From JANRKN01 sp033763435 (lineage in GTDB: Bacteria; Planctomycetota; Phycisphaerae; Phycisphaerales; UBA1924), in NCBI GenBank assembly GCA_033763435.1, contig JANRKN010000117.1, forward strand, positions 1 to 14,089: a stretch of DNA of 14,089 nucleotides. The letters run 5' to 3'. The stretch's first letter is position 1; each line of letters begins with the position of its first letter. Shown here piece by piece: positions 1 to 7,382 of this stretch. Position numbers and translations under genes: made by a program. The notes below the pieces were generated by a model. That model was given only the letters and a program-made list of their open reading frames with translations. It did not search any database and had not been told where the DNA came from.

Positions 1-1955
1 ACCTGGCTGATGAGCTGGAACGTGCGCTCGCTCGCGCGGAAATCAGCCAGTCCCAGCCCCGTGTCGGCGTCGACGATGCCGACGAGCCTCACGTTGGGAA
101 AGTCCAGACCTTTGGCCAGCATCTGCGTCCCGATCAGCACCCGCACCGCGCCCGAGGCAAATCGCGCGAACGCCTCGAAGTAGTCGGGCGCCGATCGCAT
201 CGTGTCCGAGTCGACGCGCAGCACCGCCGACGCCGGATCCGCGCCCAGCACGTCGCCGAATCCCTCGGCCAGCTCGTCCTCAAGCCTCTGCGTCCCGGGC
301 CTGAGCAGCACCACCCGCCCCGAACACTCCGGGCAGTGCGCGGGCACGATCTGCTCCGTCAGGCAGTGATGACAGCGGATGTGCTCGCGCGTCCCGGCGT
401 GCAGCGAGCGGTGGTGGAGCACCATCGCGACCGAGCAGTGCTCGCACTGCTGCACCCAGCCGCACGCGCTGCTCGCGCAGCCAACGTACCCCGCAAAGCC
501 GCGCCGGTTCAGCAGCAGAATCGCCTGCCCGCCCTCGCGCAGCGTCGCACGCAGGTGCGAGGCCATCGTCGGCCCGATCAGCATGTCACGCGCCCGCGCG
601 CCCGCGGGGCCCGAGCGCAGCGCCGCTCGCTCGCGCGCCATGTCCACGATCTTCACGATCGGCAGCCTCGCTGGCCCCATGGTTGAGACACGCTCGGTCA
701 GCTCGTGCAGCCGCGAGCGAGCAGGCTTGCCCTCGACGGGCTGCGCGTTCTGCCACGACTCCAGGCTCGGCGTCGCGGACCCCAGAATCACCGGGCATCC
801 CTCCAGCTGCGCGCGCTTGATCGCGACGTCGCGCGCGTGATAGCGGGGGAGCTGATCCTGCTTGTACGACGAGTCGTGCTCCTCATCGACGACGACGAGC
901 CCGAGCCTGGGCACGGGCGCGAACACCGCCGAGCGCGCACCGACGATCACACGCGCCTCGCCCCGCGCCGCGCGCTGCCATTCCTGGTGCCGCCGCGAGG
1001 CCGTAAGCCCTGAGTGCAGCACCGCGACGCCTGTAAGCCCGGCGAAGCGCGCGAGAAAGCGTTCGGACGTCTGCGGCGTGAGCGCGATCTCGGGCACAAG
1101 CACGATCGCCGCGCCCTGGGTCGTGCGGAGCATGGCCTCGATCACCCGCAGGTACACCTCGGTCTTGCCCGAGCCCGTGACGCCCCGGAGCAGGTGCACC
1201 GAGAACGTGCCGAGCGCCGAGGAAATCGCCTCGCTCGCGCGGGCCTGACCGTTCGTCAGCGTGATCTTCGCGGGGTCCGCGATCGGTCCCAGCGCCGCAC
1301 CCGACGTCTCGCGCTCGCGCACACGGACCTCGCTCGAGCGCGTCTCGACCACCGCCCCCACGCGGATCAAGGTCCCCGCCGCCCTCGCTCCCGCCCGCGG
1401 CTCCAGTCCCGCCCCAACCAGCGCCGACACCAGCTCGTTCTTCGTGAGCGGAAAGCTTGGGTTCGCCCGCGCGAGCGCCTCGAGCGCCGCGCGGCCCGCC
1501 GGCTTGAGCATCCCCGCCTCGGGCAACTTCTCGGCGCGGACGAGCCGGACGACCTCGCGCAGCCCCGTCCCGCGCTTGACCGCCGCGGGCCTCATCGTCC
1601 CCAGCACCATCCCCAGCGGGCAGACGTAGTACTCGCTCAGCCAGCGCGCCAGCTCCAGCAGCTTCGCCGGCATCGGTTCGCCAGAGACCGACGCGATCTC
1701 CCGCAAGCGCGACGCGTCGATCCCCTCCGCGAGCTCCGGCCCGCCGAGTTCAACGATCAGGCCCGCGACCGTCTTTCTCCCAAGCGGCACCGTCGCCGTC
1801 TGCCCGACCGCCGCCGCCCATCCCTCCGGCACGCGGTACGTCAGCGCCGACGCGCCCAAACCGCCCCCGCTCGTCAGCCCGCGCTCGACGGCGACGCGTG
1901 CGTACACGCCAGCCGGTGCTTCCGCGCTGAACAAGATGGGCGACCTTTCGCTCAT
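1..1955 (-). CDS. priA: Primosomal protein N' (replication restart helicase PriA), C-terminus cut by window edge
   Basis: This is the superfamily 2 3'-5' DNA helicase that recognises stalled forks and reloads the replisome. The minus-strand frame is open from an ATG at 1955 to the window edge, giving 651 codons. E. coli PriA has about 730 residues, so the last part is missing. Seen in order: an N-terminal 3'-DNA-binding region with a VPLGRKTVAGLIVE-like stretch; the Walker A motif GVTGSGKTEVY at residues 258-268 (about 1152-1184); the Walker B box DEEH at residues 357-360 (876-887); a zinc-binding cysteine block with four paired cysteine groups (about 310-480); and helicase motif V, GTQMLAKGLDFPNV, followed by DADTGLGLADFRASERTFQ at the edge. 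No Shine-Dalgarno sequence precedes the ATG. A TAGTCT hexamer lies 8 nt upstream, so a leaderless transcript is possible. The gene is divergent from carA. Confidence 0.96.
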   Translation of the reverse strand, partial: MSERSPILFSAEAPAGVYARVAVERGLTSGGGLGASALTYRVPEGWAAAVGQTATVPLGRKTVAGLIVELGGPELAEGIDASRLREIASVSGEPMPAKLLELARWLSEYYVCPLGMVLGTMRPAAVKRGTGLREVVRLVRAEKLPEAGMLKPAGRAALEALARANPSFPLTKNELVSALVGAGLEPRAGARAAGTLIRVGAVVETRSSEVRVRERETSGAALGPIADPAKITLTNGQARASEAISSALGTFSVHLLRGVTGSGKTEVYLRVIEAMLRTTQGAAIVLVPEIALTPQTSERFLARFAGLTGVAVLHSGLTASRRHQEWQRAARGEARVIVGARSAVFAPVPRLGLVVVDEEHDSSYKQDQLPRYHARDVAIKRAQLEGCPVILGSATPSLESWQNAQPVEGKPARSRLHELTERVSTMGPARLPIVKIVDMARERAALRSGPAGARARDMLIGPTMASHLRATLREGGQAILLLNRRGFAGYVGCASSACGWVQQCEHCSVAMVLHHRSLHAGTREHIRCHHCLTEQIVPAHCPECSGRVVLLRPGTQRLEDELAEGFGDVLGADPASAVLRVDSDTMRSAPDYFEAFARFASGAVRVLIGTQMLAKGLDFPNVRLVGIVDADTGLGLADFRASERTFQLISQ

Positions 1956-1977
1956 GCCGCGCTAGACTACGCCCCCG
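1956..1977. promoter_or_regulatory. Compact bidirectional promoter candidate between priA and carA
   Basis: Only 22 bp separate the two divergent start codons. The symmetric heptamer TAGACTA lies at 1963-1969. Read on the plus strand it gives TAGACT, ending 9 nt before the carA ATG. Read on the minus strand it gives TAGTCT, ending 8 nt before the priA ATG. Both fit a -10 box (TAnnnT) placed so that transcription begins at or very near the start codon. Neither gene has a Shine-Dalgarno sequence, which agrees with leaderless transcripts. I see no clear -35 box on either side, and any -35 would lie inside the opposite gene. The motif positions are read directly; the promoter role is inferred. 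Confidence 0.5.
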
Positions 1978-3246
1978 ATGACCCACCACGCCCCATCGGC
2001 CTCCACCCGCTCGCACGCCCAGACCGCCCGGAACGGCTCTTCCGCTCCCGTCGCCCGGCTTGCGCTTACCGACGGCACCGTCGTCTCGGGCCACGCCTTT
2101 GGCGCCATCGGCCGGGGCCTTGCCAGCGTCGCCGAGCTCGTCTTCAACACCGCCCTCACCGGCTATCAGGAATCCCTCACCGATCCTTCCTACACCGGGC
2201 AGATCCTCGTCCAAACCTTCCCCCTGATCGGCAACACGGGCGTCAATCCCGAGGACGTCGAGAGCGCCAAGGTTCAAGTTGCGGGCTTCGTCGTCCGCGA
2301 GCTCGCCCGCGAGTTTTCGAACTTCCGCGCGACGCAGTCCCTCTCCGACTATCTCGCTCAGGCCGGTGTTCTGGGCATCGCGGGCGTCGACACACGCCGC
2401 CTCACCCGCACGCTCCGTGCGGGCGGCTCAACCCAGGCCGTGCTCACCGACCGCACCGACCTCTCCTCCGCCGACCTCGTCGCGATGGCCCGCAACGCCC
2501 CGAGCATGGCCGGCCAGAACCTCGTCCCCCGCGTCGGCTGCTCCAGCGGCCTGACGTGGAACGAAACCCTCGGCGACTGGGCCGGTGAAGCTAAGCCCTC
2601 AGGCATCAAGCCCTTGCGTGTCCTCGCGCTCGACTGTGGCGCCAAGCGCAACATCCTCCGCAACCTCACGACCCGCGGCTGCGACGTCAAGGTCGTCCCC
2701 CACGACACCAAGGCCGCCGACATCCGCGCCATGTATCAGCGCGGCGAGATCGACGGCCTCTTCATCTCCAATGGGCCCGGCGACCCCGCCGCCGTCGAAG
2801 CCACCGTCGCCACCCTCCGCGACATCATCAAGGACGACAAGGGCCCCGCGATCCCGACCTTCGGCATCTGCCTCGGGCACCAGCTGCTCGCCCTCGCCGC
2901 GGGAGCCAAGACCTTCAAGCTCAAGTTCGGCCATCGCGGCACCAATCAGCCGATCGCCAACATCGCGCCCGTGCGCGATCACTCCACGCGCCCCGCGGGC
3001 AAGGTCGAGATCACGAGCCAGAACCACGGCTTTGCGGTTGATCCTGCCTCACTCGAAGCCATCGGCGGCGCCGCCACGCACATGCACCTCAACGACGGCA
3101 CGCTCGCGGGCTTTCGGCTTGTTTCGAAGCCGGTCTTTGCCGTGCAGTACCACCCCGAAGCCTCGCCGGGCCCGCACGACGCGGGATACCTCTTCGATGA
3201 GTTCGTGGGTTCGATGCGTCAGGCCCGGGGCGTTGCGGGGGCGTGA
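1978..3246 (+). CDS. carA: Carbamoyl-phosphate synthase small (glutaminase) subunit
   Basis: It hydrolyses glutamine and channels ammonia to the large subunit CarB to make carbamoyl phosphate for pyrimidine and arginine synthesis. The 422-residue product has the CarA N-terminal domain (LTDGTVVSGHAFGA near residue 30, ALTGYQESLTDPSY, then GVDTRRLTRTLR). A class I glutamine amidotransferase domain follows, with ISNGPGDP, the nucleophile Cys298 in GICLGHQ, and His392 and Glu394 in VQYHPEASPGPHD. E. coli CarA is about 380 residues. The excess includes a Ser/Thr/Ala-rich N-terminal extension of about 22 residues before the conserved domain. I see no good in-frame alternative start with a ribosome-binding site. 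The TAGACT 9 nt upstream supports the ATG at 1978 as a leaderless start. carB is not in the window, so the two subunit genes are not adjacent. Confidence 0.97.
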   Translation: MTHHAPSASTRSHAQTARNGSSAPVARLALTDGTVVSGHAFGAIGRGLASVAELVFNTALTGYQESLTDPSYTGQILVQTFPLIGNTGVNPEDVESAKVQVAGFVVRELAREFSNFRATQSLSDYLAQAGVLGIAGVDTRRLTRTLRAGGSTQAVLTDRTDLSSADLVAMARNAPSMAGQNLVPRVGCSSGLTWNETLGDWAGEAKPSGIKPLRVLALDCGAKRNILRNLTTRGCDVKVVPHDTKAADIRAMYQRGEIDGLFISNGPGDPAAVEATVATLRDIIKDDKGPAIPTFGICLGHQLLALAAGAKTFKLKFGHRGTNQPIANIAPVRDHSTRPAGKVEITSQNHGFAVDPASLEAIGGAATHMHLNDGTLAGFRLVSKPVFAVQYHPEASPGPHDAGYLFDEFVGSMRQARGVAGA

Positions 3247-3332
3247 GCGATCGCGTGGCCGGGGGTTGTCCGGGTTTTGCTTTGATCTCGGACGAAACTG
3301 CCACGAAGTCAAGGTGCGGCCTCAAAAAAGTC

Positions 3333-3360
3333 TTGCATAGGTTCAGGCTTCCGGTATTCT
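3333..3360 (+). promoter_or_regulatory. Sigma70-like promoter for the secreted EF-hand protein
   Basis: TTGCAT (3333-3338) and TATTCT (3355-3360) are separated by 16 bp. A short A-run (CAAAAAAG, 3324-3331) lies just upstream of the -35 box, as in an UP element. This is the best-looking promoter in the window and suits the highly expressed appearance of the downstream gene. The expected transcript start is near 3367. Confidence 0.6.
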
Positions 3361-3369
3361 GTACCCGAA

Positions 3370-3427
3370 CCTCCGCGCAGGCATCGCGCGGCGTGGAGGC
3401 GTGTCCGACCTGATTCTCAGGTCGGAC
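3370..3427 (+). other. Tandem RNA hairpins at the 5' end of the leader
   Basis: Hairpin 1 pairs CCTCCGCGC (3370-3378) with GCGTGGAGG (3391-3399): 9 bp with one G-U and a 12-nt loop. Hairpin 2 is a perfect 11-bp inverted repeat, GTCCGACCTGA (3403-3413) with TCAGGTCGGAC (3417-3427), around a 3-nt loop. No T-run follows either one, so they are not ordinary terminators. Their place at the start of the predicted transcript suggests RNA stabilisation, a regulatory leader or a protein-binding site. The function is unknown. Confidence 0.55.
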
Positions 3428-3655
3428 CGTCGGGCTTGGAATCCCGGCGCTGCGGGTGCGTTACTCCCCTGCTGAGTAGGGAGAGACCGGACGACTCGCG
3501 GGTACGTGGGTGGGGGCTCAGGCCGGTGTCGGCTTGGGACGTGAATGCGTCAGTCTTCGGGCCGATCAGTGCGTGCGACCCGAATCTGAGGTGTCCGAGT
3601 TCGGAGGGCCCCGAAGGGGCGAGTATCCGAGGTTCATTTCAAGAGGAGTGTTCTC

Positions 3656-4846
3656 ATGAAGGCGAAGTCGACGCTTGTTCTGGCCCTGGCGGCTGGCGCG
3701 GTCTCCCCGGCGTTTGCCGGCAACGAGCCCGTGCTGTCCAACGGCAATGGCGACGTGCTGCCCATCGCGGGCGTCAAGCACGTGTACATCAATCTGGCGA
3801 CCGGCGAGCGCGTGGTCTCGGACTTCATCGTCCGCGCCAGCCCGAATCCGGTCTGGGATAACTCGCAGTCCGACACGTTCTTCCACGGTCTGGACAACCC
3901 CGCCCGCACGACGACCGACGCGCTCAGCCGTCCGGCTTTCGGCGCTGAGATCGTCAACTGGGGCGACCTGCGTCCCGCCGGTCGCGCGACCCCCGGCAAC
4001 ACCCTGATCGACGGCTACGAGATCGCCTACGCCACGGGCGTTGGCGGTCCCGGCGGTGACGTGAACGGCGACGGCATCATCGGCTACGGCGTCGTCAACT
4101 CGTTCTACGAGAACGACTTCGGCTTCAACGGCGCGGGTTCGACCGGCGTTCGCGGCATCATCGCGATCGAGCTGGCCGACATCGCCGGCAACTGGTTCAC
4201 CGGTACCAACGGCTTCGGCGGCTGGATCTACACCATCGACCTCGAGGGCACGACCCTCGCGTTCAACCTGGCCGACTCGGCCAACGGTGACGTCGACGTC
4301 GATGGCGACGGCTTCCCGAACTTCTCCTACGGCTATCAGTTCGTTCAGGACCAGACGACGACCCCCAAGGCCATCAGCGGTCCGTTCCTCGTCCGTCCCG
4401 CCGGCGTCCCCGGCGGCGTGCCGGTCAACACCCCCGGCGCCGCGACCGGTGACGAGAACGCCGTCGACTGGTACAAGGCTGCTCGTACCTCCACGAACTA
4501 CGCCGCGACCGGCCTCTTCAACACCAACGCCGCGAACGCCGCGACGTCGACGCCCTACGCCGCGACCCACATCACCCTCTTCAGCCCCTGCGCGATCCGC
4601 GGCGCTGACTACGATGGCTCGGGCTTCATCGACTCGGACGACTTCGTGCTCTTCAACAAGGACTTCGAGGAAGGCTGCACGGCCAACGGCACGCCGGGCC
4701 TCATCGATCCCAACTACCTCTGCGGTACGTTCACGGATCCGAGCAACACGACCGCCGGCAACGCCGACTTCGACAACACCGGCTTCGTCGACTCGGACGA
4801 CTTCGCGGCCTTCGTGAAGGCGTTCGAGGCGGGCTGCAACCTCTGA
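3656..4846 (+). CDS. Secreted EF-hand/GC-type dockerin-like protein of unknown function
   Basis: The 396-residue product begins with a Sec signal peptide (MKAKSTLVLALAAGAVSPAFA, cleavage after AFA at about residue 21), so it is exported. The middle has no catalytic motif I recognise. It is rich in Gly, Asn and Asp and has two further acidic loops that may bind calcium (DVNGDG near residue 140, DVDVDGDG near 215). The C-terminal 85 residues hold two EF-hand-like repeats: Asp318-x-Asp320-x-Ser322 ... Asp326 ... Asp329, and Asp371-x-Asp373-x-Thr375 ... Asp379 ... Asp382. Each ends in FE-x-GC (Cys341, Cys394), and Cys312 and Cys356 lie before them. This matches the planctomycete 'GC-type dockerin' anchoring domain; a cohesin-like partner or cell-surface tether is inferred. 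The gene stands alone with its own promoter, a strong ribosome-binding site and a terminator. Codon use is strongly biased to C-ending codons, which suggests high expression. Confidence 0.85.
   Translation: MKAKSTLVLALAAGAVSPAFAGNEPVLSNGNGDVLPIAGVKHVYINLATGERVVSDFIVRASPNPVWDNSQSDTFFHGLDNPARTTTDALSRPAFGAEIVNWGDLRPAGRATPGNTLIDGYEIAYATGVGGPGGDVNGDGIIGYGVVNSFYENDFGFNGAGSTGVRGIIAIELADIAGNWFTGTNGFGGWIYTIDLEGTTLAFNLADSANGDVDVDGDGFPNFSYGYQFVQDQTTTPKAISGPFLVRPAGVPGGVPVNTPGAATGDENAVDWYKAARTSTNYAATGLFNTNAANAATSTPYAATHITLFSPCAIRGADYDGSGFIDSDDFVLFNKDFEEGCTANGTPGLIDPNYLCGTFTDPSNTTAGNADFDNTGFVDSDDFAAFVKAFEAGCNL
4607..4843 (+). repeat. Two EF-hand/dockerin-like coding repeats
   Basis: Copy 1 (about 4604-4678) and copy 2 (about 4763-4837) both encode AD-F/Y-D-x-x-GF-I/V-DSDDF followed by a helix and a terminal FE-x-GC. 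The DNA is near-identical only in the stretch encoding GF..DSDDF, so this is an old duplication kept at protein level. Confidence 0.75.
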
Positions 4847-4906
4847 GTTGATGCCCTCCGTCTCGCCCCTCAACGGGTGAGAGAGTCACTCACGTGATTC
4901 ACCCAG

Positions 4907-4939
4907 CGCCCGCATCGAAAGATGCGGGCGTTGCTTTTT
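4907..4939 (+). terminator. Intrinsic terminator of the EF-hand protein gene
   Basis: A perfect 10-bp stem, CGCCCGCATC (4907-4916) with GATGCGGGCG (4921-4930), has a GAAA tetraloop and is followed by TTGCTTTTT (4931-4939). It lies 60 bp after the stop. On the minus strand no T-run follows the stem, so it acts only on the plus-strand transcript. A smaller hairpin precedes it (GGGTGA 4875-4880 with TCACCC 4899-4904). Confidence 0.9.
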
Positions 4940-5022
4940 GGGTCGATTGCCCGTCGCTCGGGCACAGATTTCGCCCGCTCAGGATGGACAAGACCAGCCT
5001 TTGGGATCATTCGGTTGCGCGC

Positions 5023-5430
5023 TCACACGCGAGGCAGCACCGTGCAGACGCCGCCCTGTCGCTCATACCTCGGCACGTTCGGGTCTGCCGACCACGACCA
5101 GAGCTCGATCCCGCCCGCGACGGACCGCGCGTCCGGAAACCCGACCGCCCTCAAAAATGCCGCGGCCTTCATCGACCGCACACCGTGATGGCACAGCGTC
5201 AGCACCGACGCTCCCTCAGGGATTTCGTCGGCTCTCTGCTCGAGCTCGTGCAGCGGGATGTGCAGCGCGTGGGCGACGGACGCGACCGCCACTTCCTCGT
5301 TCGTCCGCACGTCGACGATCAGCGCAACGCCCGCTTCGGCCAGGCGCCTCGCGTCCCGCGGCGTCACTTCCCACGATTCTTTGAACGGATACCCCGCGGG
5401 CAGCCCGCGGCCGTCGAGTGACATGCTCAT
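5023..5430 (-). CDS. Rhodanese-like sulfurtransferase domain protein
   Basis: A single-domain cytoplasmic rhodanese of 135 residues; there is no signal peptide. The family moves sulfane sulfur through a persulfide on the active-site cysteine. Here the loop is CHHGVRS with Cys80, which fits the six-residue active-site loop of GlpE-type rhodaneses. The other marks are VDVRTNEE (residues 39-46), HIPLHEL (57-63) and the closing VAGGIELWS. The natural acceptor cannot be told from sequence. The start at 5430 overlaps the recX stop by 4 bp (ATGA), so translation is probably coupled. A second in-frame ATG at 5424 is also possible: AGGAG lies 4 nt from the first ATG and 10 nt from the second. The gene is last in a minus-strand cluster and converges on the EF-hand protein gene. 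Confidence 0.9.
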   Translation of the reverse strand: MSMSLDGRGLPAGYPFKESWEVTPRDARRLAEAGVALIVDVRTNEEVAVASVAHALHIPLHELEQRADEIPEGASVLTLCHHGVRSMKAAAFLRAVGFPDARSVAGGIELWSWSADPNVPRYERQGGVCTVLPRV

Positions 5431-5966
5431 AGCGCTCCTTCGTCTCCGTCCGCGCTCTCGTGCTCTCGGGCTGGCTCGTCGGGCCCGAGCACCGACTCGA
5501 GCGCCTCGATCGCGACGTCCTCCGCAAACCCGCGGCGGGCAAGCGCCCCGAAGATCCGCCGGCGGGCGCGCGTGTCGGCGCGCTCACCCCGGCTCAGTTG
5601 CGAAACCAGCTCCTTGGCGCGGTCGAGATCGCTCTGGCCCTGAGTCGCGCCGTCGATCGCCTTGCGGATCAGCCCCGCCTCGATCCCGCGGGCCGAGAGG
5701 CGACGCTCAAAGAGCGCGTCCGCCGCGGGCCGGCGCGACAGTTCCCGGTCCACGGCATGCTCCGCGAGCCGCGCATCGTCGATCAATCGCTCCGCCTTGA
5801 GCCTCGCGAGCGCTTCAACGATCGTCGCGTCGGAAAAGTCCAGCGCCGACAGTCTCTGGCGCAGCTCTTCGATCGAGCGGTCGCGGAGCTTCAGCCACCG
5901 CAGCGCACGGGCGCGGGCCTCGTCGGCGGTGTCGGGCGGGGATGGCTTGGGTCGGCGCTTGGCCAT
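5427..5966 (-). CDS. recX: RecX family regulatory protein
   Basis: RecX binds RecA filaments and limits their activity. The 179-residue product is made of repeated three-helix modules typical of the family: ARALRWLKLRDRSIEELRQRL (residues about 19-39), then ARLKAERLIDDARLAEHAVDREL, then a third, ARRRIFGALARRGFAEDVAIEAL. The length is close to that of other bacterial RecX proteins, with a short basic N-terminus (MAKRRPKP) and an acidic tail. GAGGG lies a few bases before the ATG at 5966. recA is not in the window. The gene follows the TPR gene by 32 bp and overlaps the rhodanese gene by 4 bp, so the three probably share a transcript. Any functional link with the rhodanese is unknown. Confidence 0.9.
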   Translation of the reverse strand: MAKRRPKPSPPDTADEARARALRWLKLRDRSIEELRQRLSALDFSDATIVEALARLKAERLIDDARLAEHAVDRELSRRPAADALFERRLSARGIEAGLIRKAIDGATQGQSDLDRAKELVSQLSRGERADTRARRRIFGALARRGFAEDVAIEALESVLGPDEPAREHESADGDEGAL

Positions 5967-5998
5967 AATCCCTCGGGACGATCCCTCAGCATGCGCCG

Positions 5999-6310
5999 TC
6001 AGGGCGTCAGCTCGTCGAGAAACGCGGAGATCTCACCCTGGGCCTGCGTGTCGCGGGCCTGCCGGGCCGCGGTCAGCCCCGTCCGGAGCACGGCAATCGC
6101 CTCAGGCTCGCGCCCTGCGCCCGCCAGAACCTTGGCCTTGTGGTAGTACGCGTAGCAGTACGCCGGGTCCGCGCTCAGGCAGCGGTCATAGTGCGCCAGG
6201 CTTTCCTCGACCTGCCCGAGTCGGGCGTGTTCCTGGGCCAAGGCGTACAGCACGAACGGGTCGTTTGGGTCAGCGGCGTAGAGCTTGCGGAGCTGTTCCA
6301 GCGACGGCAT
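5999..6310 (-). CDS. Small tetratricopeptide-repeat protein
   Basis: The 103-residue cytoplasmic protein consists almost wholly of TPR helices: DPFVLYALAQEHARLGQVEESLAHYDRCL (residues about 17-45), AYCYAYYHKAKVLAGAGREPEAIAVLRTGL (50-79), and a last helix that starts ARQARDTQAQGEISAFL. TPRs bind other proteins; the partner is unknown. The open frame runs further upstream, but that extension overlaps the divergent dehydrogenase gene and does not resemble a protein, so I take the ATG at 6310 (MPSLEQLRKLY). It has no clear Shine-Dalgarno sequence. A TACCAT hexamer ends 6 nt upstream of the ATG, again suggesting a leaderless start. It leads the recX-rhodanese cluster. Confidence 0.8.
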   Translation of the reverse strand: MPSLEQLRKLYAADPNDPFVLYALAQEHARLGQVEESLAHYDRCLSADPAYCYAYYHKAKVLAGAGREPEAIAVLRTGLTAARQARDTQAQGEISAFLDELTP

Positions 6311-6322
6311 ACCACGATGGTA
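6310..6322. promoter_or_regulatory. Short palindrome and possible -10 box at the TPR gene start
   Basis: TACCA-CGA-TGGTA (6310-6322) is a 5-bp inverted repeat around 3 nt that overlaps the first base of the TPR start codon. On the minus strand its left arm forms TACCAT (6322-6317), in -10 position for a leaderless transcript. It could also be a small operator. The arms are short, so chance is not excluded. Confidence 0.35.
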
Positions 6323-6360
6323 CGCGGGGGTGGATTCCGCCCGCGGCGCCCGGCCCGCGA

Positions 6361-6366
6361 TAGACT
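6361..6366 (+). promoter_or_regulatory. TAGACT -10-like box upstream of the acyl-CoA dehydrogenase gene
   Basis: GATAGACT lies 50 nt before the chosen ATG in the 106-bp gap between the divergent TPR and dehydrogenase genes. The same hexamer precedes carA and the ExbB gene. No -35 match is evident. Confidence 0.45.
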
Positions 6367-6416
6367 CGGACATCGGCGCCGTGCGTGGGTGCGTGCGCCG
6401 GCACTTCGAGGGCAGC

Positions 6417-7292
<876 letters not shown>

Positions 7293-7325
7293 CGCGGCGG
7301 GTCCTGCCATCCGCGCGACGTTTTT
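7293..7325 (+). terminator. Possible intrinsic terminator after the dehydrogenase gene
   Basis: CGCGG (7293-7297) can pair with CCGCG (7311-7315), and TTTTT follows at 7321-7325 after CGACG. The stem is short with a 13-nt loop, so this is only moderately supported. Confidence 0.4.
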
Positions 7326-7357
7326 GCCTTCCTCGGGCAAGCTTGGGCTGCATCGGG

Positions 7358-7377
7358 TAGTCTTCCCCCGTGGAGGT
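7358..7377 (+). promoter_or_regulatory. TAGTCT -10-like box and strong ribosome-binding site
   Basis: TAGTCT (7358-7363) is followed by GGAGGT (7372-7377), which lies 5 nt before the ATG at 7383. The leader would be only about 13 nt. No clear -35 box is seen. Confidence 0.4.
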
Positions 7378-7382
7378 GCCCC

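Larger units (their letters stand above)
3247..3655 (+). other. 409-bp intergenic region with promoter and long structured leader
   Basis: There is no credible gene here. Just after carA is a weak hairpin (CCGG 3259-3262 with CCGG 3270-3273) followed by GTTTTGCTTT, at best a poor terminator. A sigma70-type promoter lies at 3333-3360. The leader of about 290 nt then begins with two strong hairpins (3370-3399 and 3403-3427) and has a small one near its end (3608-3620). It finishes with the ribosome-binding site AAGAGGAG at 3641-3648, 7 nt before the ATG. I do not recognise a known riboswitch class in it. Confidence 0.6.

Noticed and set aside
1014..2588. 524-codon plus-strand open frame
   Set aside because: It lies antisense to priA and then out of frame with carA, and its Arg/Pro-rich sequence has no protein-like pattern.
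3259..3283. Hairpin plus T-rich stretch after carA as a terminator
   Set aside because: The stem is only 4 bp and the T-run is interrupted, so it is too weak to call.
3367..3655. Known riboswitch in the leader
   Set aside because: I could not match conserved core sequences of any riboswitch class I know. The leader is left as an unassigned structured RNA.
3566..4873. 435-codon minus-strand open frame opposite the secreted protein
   Set aside because: Its Val/Gly/Arg/Asp repeats mirror the codons of the plus-strand gene, which has a signal peptide, ribosome-binding site, promoter and terminator.
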